From NCBI GenBank assembly GCA_017301995.1, contig JAFLEH010000034.1, positions 1-64,000 on the forward strand: 64,000 nucleotides of DNA. Reading direction: 5' to 3'. Made by a program: the position numbers and the translations under genes. Shown one piece after another: positions 40,045 through 46,226 of this stretch (position 1 is its first letter; each line of letters starts with the position of its first letter). Origin of the DNA: Verrucomicrobiota bacterium. Its GTDB lineage: Bacteria > Verrucomicrobiota > Verrucomicrobiia > Verrucomicrobiales > Akkermansiaceae. The notes under the pieces are model-generated. The model ran no database searches. It was not told the DNA's origin and saw nothing but the letters and a program-made list of their open reading frames with translations.

Positions 40045-40809
40045 TTAGGCGCGTTTGGTCCGGAAACAGATCCGGGAGAGTCCCGCGTAAACCGCGAGGA
40101 TGCCGGCGAAATACGTCGCCGCCTGCCAGAAGACCTCTCGTGGGAGGGCACCGAGTTTGAAATGGAGACGTTGGGTGAGATCGGCGAGCCTATATTGGGG
40201 AGAGAACAGCCAGAGGCTCTGAAGCGCCGGGTTCTCCTCCAGCTTGAGCATGTTGTCGAGATAGCCGACTCCCCACAGCCCGTAGAGCGTGAGTCCGAGC
40301 GTGATCGCGAATCCGGCGATGCTGCCGAAACGTGAGGAAATGGCGATTGCCAAAGCGAGGAGTGGTCCGACTGCCAGAAGGAAGAGGCTGACGTATTGCA
40401 GGTTGAGAATCCACCATGCGGAACGCTCGACCGGATCTCCCGGCGCGGCGGCGAACTGGCAGACGGCGGCTGCGATCAGCGTTGCCGGGACGATGTAGCA
40501 GAACACTGCGAGCCAGATCTCAAACAGTTGCCGGGTTGCGCTGACACCCGCGGTCTGGAAATACTCTCCCATGCCCGAGCGACTGTTGTCCTCACCTTGC
40601 CGGGATGCGGTGAAGAACCCCCATAGCAAGGTCCCCACCCACAAGGTGTTCCATGCGGCGAGGATGCGCGCCGGTTGGACCAGAAGCGGCTTTTCGGTTG
40701 CACTGGAAATGAGTGGCAGAGCGAAGGGGAGCGTGATAACGGCGAGAATGAAGATCGCCCACGCTTTGCGTCGGAAAATGGTCGCCAGAGTCAAACGGAA
40801 TAGTCTCAT
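40045..40809 (-). CDS. ABC-2 type transporter permease subunit
   Basis: A hydrophobic protein of 254 residues from ATG 40809, which lies 8 nt after the ATPase stop; the in-frame ATG 40851 would overlap that gene. It starts with an amphipathic basic segment (RLFRLTLATIFRRKAWAIFI). About six transmembrane helices follow, including AIFILAVITLPFALPLI, FCYIVPATLIAAAVCQFAA, LFLLAVGPLLALAIAI and FAITLGLTLYGLWGVGYL. This is the layout of ABC-2 export permeases. It pairs with the ATPase encoded just upstream. The substrate is unknown. Confidence 0.82.
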   Translation of the reverse strand: MRLFRLTLATIFRRKAWAIFILAVITLPFALPLISSATEKPLLVQPARILAAWNTLWVGTLLWGFFTASRQGEDNSRSGMGEYFQTAGVSATRQLFEIWLAVFCYIVPATLIAAAVCQFAAAPGDPVERSAWWILNLQYVSLFLLAVGPLLALAIAISSRFGSIAGFAITLGLTLYGLWGVGYLDNMLKLEENPALQSLWLFSPQYRLADLTQRLHFKLGALPREVFWQAATYFAGILAVYAGLSRICFRTKRA

Positions 40810-40817
40810 AGGGAAAT

Positions 40818-41468
40818 TCAATTGAGTTGTTGCTTGAGTTGGCTCCAGCACTGTGACTCGCTCCGGAGATGCTGGAGTTTGCCGTCGCTGATCACGATGG
40901 TGCTGGGCATCAGCATGTCGTCGTAGTCCGGATGACAGCTAACCAGACGCAGCACTTTGTCACCGGAGGTCTGCCAGAGGTTTTCGAATGCCTGGCGGGC
41001 GAAGGCGTCCAGTCCGCTGAAGGGCTCGTCCAGCAACAGGATGTTGCCGGTGGTCTCTTTGACCGAAAACTCGGCGAGGATGAGACTTGTCTTGCGCCGG
41101 TTGCCGGTTGAAAGGCGTCCGTAGGGCTTGTCCACGTCCAGCTCGATTTGCCCGGCAAGCGAAATCGCCTCGCGGAAGCGACCCGAGGGCAACATTGCCC
41201 GGAAGATCGTCTTGGCTGGAATCTCCGGATCAAAGCGCAGGTCCTCGGGAAGATATTGTAAAAAACCTTGGGTGCGGAAATTCCCCGAAACCTGCTTCAA
41301 CGTGCGTGCCAAGGTCCTCAGAAGGGTCGTTTTGCCCCTCCCGTTGCGTGCCGCGAGAAAATGGGTGCCGCCTCCCAGTTGGATTTCCCGATCGAGCTTG
41401 GCGATGGGTTTTCCATAGCCGATCTGGAGGCCGGAGCCTAGTTCAATGCTTGGTTTTTCGTGACTCAT
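40818..41468 (-). CDS. ABC transporter ATP-binding protein
   Basis: A 216-residue nucleotide-binding subunit, first gene of the operon. Walker A is present in the form AARNGRGKTTLL (the first Gly of GxxGxGKT replaced by Ala). The signature motif is LSTGN rather than LSGGQ. Walker B is ILLLDEPFSGLD and the switch His lies in LVSCHPDYDD. The altered signature recalls the CcmA/EcsA-like exporters. Its minus-strand promoter is probably at 41544-41571. Together with the permease and His-rich protein it forms an ABC module at the head of the pilus operon. Confidence 0.88.
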   Translation of the reverse strand: MSHEKPSIELGSGLQIGYGKPIAKLDREIQLGGGTHFLAARNGRGKTTLLRTLARTLKQVSGNFRTQGFLQYLPEDLRFDPEIPAKTIFRAMLPSGRFREAISLAGQIELDVDKPYGRLSTGNRRKTSLILAEFSVKETTGNILLLDEPFSGLDAFARQAFENLWQTSGDKVLRLVSCHPDYDDMLMPSTIVISDGKLQHLRSESQCWSQLKQQLN

Positions 41469-41543
41469 GTGGGTGTGTTAGGGTGGTGAGACAATGTAGA
41501 TATTCAAGTTTACTTTAATGATTGGCGTCGCGTGTTTTCCGTG

Positions 41544-41571
41544 AATGTAGATAAATCTGCCTACTTGGCAA
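41544..41571 (-). promoter_or_regulatory. Probable promoter of the ABC / pilus operon
   Basis: On the minus strand TTGCCA (41571-41566), 16 nt, TACATT (41549-41544), giving a leader of about 70 nt before the ATPase ATG. A 10-bp direct repeat, TATCTACATT on the minus strand, occurs at 41553-41544 and again at 41502-41493. It could be a second -10-like site or a regulator half-site. The wider gap 41469-41761 is strikingly AT-rich (41515-41640), as expected for a divergent control region. Confidence 0.4.
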
Positions 41572-41761
41572 TAAAAAAATTCAGAAACCTTGAAAATGTT
41601 CAAATTTTTTTCATTTTTTTCTAAATTTGGCCAAGCTGAAGGTTTTCGCCCCCGATCGAGGGAAAATTCGGGGATTTTTTTCAAACGCCCGTTTCATTAA
41701 AAATCGCGTGTTTTTGGGCGTGACGGACGTGTCGCCGGTGCCTACAACCGCGCCACGACTT

Positions 41762-42757
41762 ATGGCGGGCAACTTGACATACCAGCAGGCCGGGGTGGAC
41801 ACGCGTAAAGCGGCCGCCTTGGTGGGGGACATCGGCACTTACGCGAGGCGCACCCAGCGATCACGCAAGTTGTGGGGTGCGTTTGGCCTGTTTGCGGCTT
41901 GTTACGATCTGAGTTCTTACAAGGAGCCGGTGATCATGACGGGCTGCGACGGAGTGGGCACGAAGCTGGAGGTGCTTCTTGAACGGGATTTGCTGGAGAT
42001 CGCGGGCAAGGATCTGGTGGCGATGAATGTGAACGACATTCTGACGACCGGCGGTGATCCTCTTCTGTTTTTGGATTACGTGGGCATTTCCGCGTTGGAT
42101 GAGGTACGGATCACAAGGCTGATCGCCGGGATGTCGGAGTACCTGGAGTCCTGCAACTGCATTCTGGCGGGCGGGGAAACCGCCGAGATGCCTGGGATCG
42201 TGCCGCCGGGGATCATTGAGCTTTCCGGGTTTTGCATCGGCTGCGCCGAAAAGTCCGATTTGGTGGATCCGACGTCTGTCGCGGTTGGCGATGTGTTGGT
42301 GGGCTACGCATCCGACAGCATCCATGCCAACGGCTGGTCGCTGGTGAGGCGGGTATTGCGGGACCATGCCGACGAAATTTCGGAGGAGGATTTGGAGGCA
42401 TGGCTCAGGCCGACAAGGCTCTACCATGATGTGGTGGGGGATTTGCGGGCCGCCGGGGTGCGCCCCAGAGCGATGGCCCATATCACCGGTGGCGGACTTC
42501 CCGAGAATCTCGAACGACTCTTCCGCGGGATGGGGGCGGATCTGGAGATCCCGGAATGGAACCTCAGGGGCATCCGCAAATTGCTGGCCCATGTGGACAG
42601 CGAGGACCGGTTCCACACGTTCAACATGGGGATCGGGTGGGTGGTGATCGTCCCGGAGTCCGACGTGGAGTCCGCGCTGAAAGCCGGACCCGGCGGTGTG
42701 GTCATCGGTCGCATGGTGGAGACCGAAGGCGTGAGGGTGAAAGTCAAAGGCGAATAA
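41762..42757 (+). CDS. purM: Phosphoribosylformylglycinamidine cyclo-ligase (AIR synthetase)
   Basis: Fifth step of purine synthesis: ATP-dependent ring closure of FGAM to AIR. From ATG 41762 the 331 residues start with AGNLTYQQAGVDTRKAAALV, the usual N terminus. Signature blocks are MTGCDGVGTKLEVLLE, MNVNDILTTGGDPLLFLDY, GGETAEMPGIVPPG and HITGGGLPENLERLF. An open frame continues upstream to 41627, and GTG 41720 is a possible alternative start, but the added residues do not resemble PurM. No strong Shine-Dalgarno is visible. It is 21 nt upstream of purF, divergent from the pilus operon. Confidence 0.93.
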   Translation: MAGNLTYQQAGVDTRKAAALVGDIGTYARRTQRSRKLWGAFGLFAACYDLSSYKEPVIMTGCDGVGTKLEVLLERDLLEIAGKDLVAMNVNDILTTGGDPLLFLDYVGISALDEVRITRLIAGMSEYLESCNCILAGGETAEMPGIVPPGIIELSGFCIGCAEKSDLVDPTSVAVGDVLVGYASDSIHANGWSLVRRVLRDHADEISEEDLEAWLRPTRLYHDVVGDLRAAGVRPRAMAHITGGGLPENLERLFRGMGADLEIPEWNLRGIRKLLAHVDSEDRFHTFNMGIGWVVIVPESDVESALKAGPGGVVIGRMVETEGVRVKVKGE

Positions 42758-42778
42758 AACTCCGGCCAATTCCACTGC

Positions 42779-44707
42779 ATGAGCGACTTCCTGAAACACG
42801 AATGTGGAATCGCCGCAGTGCGGCTCCGCAAGCCGCTTGCCTACTATCAGGACCGGCATGGCAACCCGCTGTGGGGGTTCAACAAGCTGCTGTTGCTGAT
42901 GGAGAAGCAGCACAACCGGGGGCACGACGGCACCGGCATCGGTTGCGTGAAACTGAACATGCCGATCGGCCTGCCCTACGTGGAGAGGCGCAGGAGCATC
43001 GAACGCGATGGATTGGCCGAGATTTTCCGCAAGGAAATGAAGGATTACTCCAAGATGGTGCGGAAGGGCGTGATCGATCGGAAGGATCCGGAAAGCGTCA
43101 AGAATCACTTCGATTTCGGAGGGGAAGTGTTGGTCGGCCATTTGAGATACGGCACGTCCGGCGATTTCGATGCCGGATCATGCCATCCCTATCTGCGTCG
43201 GAGCAATTGGGCGACCCGGACCCTGATGGTGATGGGCAACTTCAACATGACCAACGCGTCCGAGCTCAACAAGGTGCTGATCGAGCGCGGCCAGCACCCG
43301 ATTTTCGGCACGGACACCCAGACGGTTCTGGAGGAGATCGGCTATCACCTCGATGAGGCCCACACCGATCTCTACCGGATGTTCCGTGACGAAGCGGGGG
43401 TGTCCGGACATGACATGCCGGAGCGGATCTCGGCGGCTCTGGATATTCCCAGGATCGTTTCCGAGTCGGCGGCGGCATGGGATGGCGGCTATGCGATTTG
43501 CGGCGTGATCGGAAACGGCGACATGTTCGTGATGCGTGATCCGGGCGGGATCCGGCCATGCTACATGCTGGTGACCGACGAGGTGGTGGCCTTCGCCTCC
43601 GAGCGGGTTCCGCTGATGACCGTTTTCGAGGTGGAGGAGGATCAGGTGAACGCCCTGGAGCCCGGAACCGTGGTGACGGTAAAGGCGGATGGAGCCATGA
43701 GCATCACCCGCTTCGCGCCGACCCGCAGGCACACGCCGTGCTCGTTCGAGCGGATCTATTTTTCCCGAGGCAATGATCCGCAGATCTATCGGGAACGGAA
43801 AGCGATGGGGGCCGCTTTGGTCCCCCAGGTGCTCGAGGCGATCGACGGTGCTCTCGACCGGACGGTGTTTTCGTTCATTCCGAACACGGCTGAGACCGCC
43901 TATCACGGCATGATGGACGGTCTCCGGCTCCACCGGAGGCAGGAGGTGCGTGACACGCTGCTGGAGGCGTCGCAATCCGGAACCCTGACGCCCGCGCTGA
44001 TCGACGCGCTCATCATGCGCAATTGGCCCCGAGGCGAGAAGGTGGCCAACAAGGATATCAAGATGCGCACGTTCATCACCCAGGACAAGAACCGCGATCA
44101 TATGGTGTCGCTGGTTTACGATATCACCTACGGCGTGGTGAAAGCCGGAGAAAACCTGGTGGTGCTGGACGATTCGATCGTCCGCGGAACCACTCTCAAG
44201 AAATCCATCCTGAAAATCCTCTCGCGCACCCGGCCGGGCAAGATTGTGATCTGCTCCACGGCTCCGCAGATCCGTTATCCGGACTGTTACGGAATTGATA
44301 TGTCGGAGATGGGCCGGTTCATCGCGTTTCAGGCGGCTGTCGGATTGCTCAAGCGCGGCGGACGGTCCTCGTTGTTGGAAAAGACCTATCAGGATTGTCT
44401 GGCGGAGCTCCGCAAACCCGGCGGCGAGCGCGTCAATCAGGTGAAACAGATCTACGCGCCGTTCACCGACGATGACATTTCCGCGGAGATCAGCCGCATG
44501 GTCTATCCGGAGAATACCGAATGGAGGGGCGGAGTGGAAGTGATCTTCCAGACCATCGGCAATCTCCATCGCTCGATCGAGGGCGAGGCGGGTGATTGGT
44601 ATTTCACCGGGGATTATCCGACGCTTGGCGGCATCGGCATGGTCAACATGGCCTATGTCCGCTGGTATGAAGGCGTGGACGGCCGCGCCTATGACCTGCC
44701 GCTCTGA
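42779..44707 (+). CDS. purF: Amidophosphoribosyltransferase, long Bacteroidota-like type
   Basis: First committed step of purine synthesis: transfers glutamine amide nitrogen to PRPP. The 642 residues are longer than E. coli PurF (505). The N-terminal glutaminase domain has its nucleophile at C9 in KHECGIA, so the N terminus must be removed or used differently from the classical Cys1 enzyme. Other glutaminase blocks are KQHNRGHDGTG, GHLRYGTSG and NFNMTN. The PRPP loop is VVLDDSIVRGTTLKKSI. The arrangement MSDFLKHECGIA plus extra residues resembles the long form familiar from Bacteroidota. A C-terminal extension follows the transferase domain. It is probably in an operon with purM. Confidence 0.9.
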   Translation: MSDFLKHECGIAAVRLRKPLAYYQDRHGNPLWGFNKLLLLMEKQHNRGHDGTGIGCVKLNMPIGLPYVERRRSIERDGLAEIFRKEMKDYSKMVRKGVIDRKDPESVKNHFDFGGEVLVGHLRYGTSGDFDAGSCHPYLRRSNWATRTLMVMGNFNMTNASELNKVLIERGQHPIFGTDTQTVLEEIGYHLDEAHTDLYRMFRDEAGVSGHDMPERISAALDIPRIVSESAAAWDGGYAICGVIGNGDMFVMRDPGGIRPCYMLVTDEVVAFASERVPLMTVFEVEEDQVNALEPGTVVTVKADGAMSITRFAPTRRHTPCSFERIYFSRGNDPQIYRERKAMGAALVPQVLEAIDGALDRTVFSFIPNTAETAYHGMMDGLRLHRRQEVRDTLLEASQSGTLTPALIDALIMRNWPRGEKVANKDIKMRTFITQDKNRDHMVSLVYDITYGVVKAGENLVVLDDSIVRGTTLKKSILKILSRTRPGKIVICSTAPQIRYPDCYGIDMSEMGRFIAFQAAVGLLKRGGRSSLLEKTYQDCLAELRKPGGERVNQVKQIYAPFTDDDISAEISRMVYPENTEWRGGVEVIFQTIGNLHRSIEGEAGDWYFTGDYPTLGGIGMVNMAYVRWYEGVDGRAYDLPL

Positions 44708-44712
44708 TCAAT

Positions 44713-44941
44713 CTATCCGCCGGGTGCGGCGGCGCGTTTGATCCAGGCCTGCCATTCGCGCTTGCAAGCCTGGCAAAAAGTTCCCGTTTCGCCGTCAACC
44801 GTGGCGATACTTCCCTCCGCGTCGCGTATCACGCAGCCTTCGTTAGGGCAGTGGGGGCATCACGCGGCCGACCTCAATGTGCTCCGGATTCACTTCGCCA
44901 AGCGGTTGAATGGTGATGGATAGAGCTTCCGGGGCGGCCAT
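44713..44941 (-). pseudogene. Small zinc-ribbon gene with a frameshift
   Basis: From ATG 44941 the frame reads AAPEALSITIQPLGEVNPEH and stops soon after a CCCCC run. In the next frame the sequence continues PHCPNEGCVIRDAEGSIATV to GTFCQACKREWQAWIKRAA and ends at TAG 44713-44715. Removing one C from the run joins the two parts into a protein of about 75 residues with paired Cys motifs (CPNEGC and CQAC, or CPHC in the other shift). The total of 229 nt is one more than a multiple of three. Either a real frameshift or a homopolymer sequencing error explains it. It overlaps no other gene and converges on purF. Confidence 0.5.
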
Positions 44942-45030
44942 TGCGACCCCGGTGGCTAGCGGCAGGATAAGTGGAGAGCAGCACTGGCGTTCGGTCGGTT
45001 GCCGGAAACTGCCACACGCGCTCCCGCAAT

Positions 45031-45951
45031 TCAATGCCGGCGGCGACGGATCAGCGCCAGCGGAGCCACCAGCCCGAGCAGAAACGCCGACGGTTCGGGG
45101 ATCGGGTTGCCGTATTGCACCGGCGTTGCCTGGGGATTCACTGTCAGCAGCGATTGGAAAGCGGACGTCTGGAGATTGGTGGTCATCCACACCACCACGC
45201 GGTTGTCGGGATCGAACGAACCGACGCCCCAGTTTTCCGAGGCGGCGGCGGCGATGTAGCCGTTGGCGAGACCACGCACCTGGTTCATCAGGCCGACCTG
45301 ATAGGAATTCGAGAGCTGGTTGCGAACGTAAAAGCTGCCTTGGGTGACATCCGGTTGCCCGTCGTAGAGGACTTCCCAGATCGCGGTCTGCAGCGCCGCC
45401 GCTTCCGTGTCACCCTGGGCGTTGACCGACGAGGCGAACGCATCGATCAGATAGGCCGCGCGGAACAAGCCGCCCGTTTGATATCCCGTCACACCCTGCT
45501 GGGTGTAGAGCAGATCCGCATCGGAAACGGTGGTGGCCCGGAACTGGCGGGACTGCGTGGCGCTGTCGGTCCAGGGGGAACTGTAATCGACACAATATCC
45601 CCACAGGCCGAGGTCGCCCGAAAGCGGGCCGTCCGCATCGGCCCGGAAGGTGTTTGCCGGGGTTTGAGCGCCTGTGTAGGAGGATTGGTCCGCGAAGACG
45701 AGACCCATCTCTCCGGCGTAGGCACGGCTGTCGTGGCCGCGGAACGAGTCGTAAACGGTCATGCCGTCGAGTGCCGCGTTGACTGCCGAATGGCCGCCTG
45801 AGGTTGGATAGAAACTATAGATGCCTCCGGTTTGACCTGACGCAACCGCGCCGGAGACCATCGCGATGGCCGTCAGACGGGCGAACGAAGCCGTCAGGAG
45901 ACGGCCGATCAGGGCAGGTTCGGAGACAGCGGAATTCCACTGTGTTTTCAT
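45031..45951 (-). CDS. PEP-CTERM surface protein with a possible internal thioester domain
   Basis: A 306-residue exported protein from ATG 45951. The signal peptide is near 15-40 (LLTASFARLTAIAMVSGAVA). The C terminus is a textbook PEP-CTERM sorting signal: PIPEPSAF, a hydrophobic helix (LLGLVAPLAL) and RRRRH. An exosortase would process it and attach the protein to the envelope or exopolysaccharide. In the ectodomain, C120 in WGYCVDYSSPW and Q188 in ALQTAIWEVLYD match the paired motifs of thioester adhesin domains, where Cys and Gln form a reactive bond. This would allow covalent surface attachment; it is an inference from the motif. AT-rich DNA lies upstream. Confidence 0.8.
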   Translation of the reverse strand: MKTQWNSAVSEPALIGRLLTASFARLTAIAMVSGAVASGQTGGIYSFYPTSGGHSAVNAALDGMTVYDSFRGHDSRAYAGEMGLVFADQSSYTGAQTPANTFRADADGPLSGDLGLWGYCVDYSSPWTDSATQSRQFRATTVSDADLLYTQQGVTGYQTGGLFRAAYLIDAFASSVNAQGDTEAAALQTAIWEVLYDGQPDVTQGSFYVRNQLSNSYQVGLMNQVRGLANGYIAAAASENWGVGSFDPDNRVVVWMTTNLQTSAFQSLLTVNPQATPVQYGNPIPEPSAFLLGLVAPLALIRRRRH

Positions 45952-46226
45952 GGCTGGGGGGGTGGGGGTGAGGGTGGGACAGATTGCCACAAACCGTGGG
46001 GGCGGCGCGGCGAGGTGGAAAGTAACGTTCCGCTGGACTTTCGTCAAATATTTTTTTCAAACAAAATCAAAAGATCTTGATATAGCGACATTTCATGGCG
46101 TGTATTTAATCATTCTTAACTATTTGTATAGTTTAAGCTATCCCGCAGGTGGTGTGCGTGTGGCGGAACTTTGCGTGGCTGAAACATGTGGTGGTCGTTT
46201 TCCGTATAGGAGCCACTATCCAAGTC
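45952..46226. promoter_or_regulatory. Divergent AT-rich control region between PEP-CTERM gene and GH51 gene
   Basis: 275 bp without a gene. The part 46045-46140 is markedly AT-rich and must serve both divergent genes. A near-palindrome at 46115-46137 (CTTAACTAT, TTGT spacer, ATAGTTTAAG) could be an operator for the arabinofuranosidase gene. No confident -35/-10 pair was chosen. Confidence 0.4.

Noticed and set aside
44843..45190. 115-codon frame on the minus strand overlapping the PEP-CTERM gene end
   Set aside because: Only its last third corresponds to the zinc-ribbon gene start (ATG 44941). The upstream part is a shadow of the PEP-CTERM gene.
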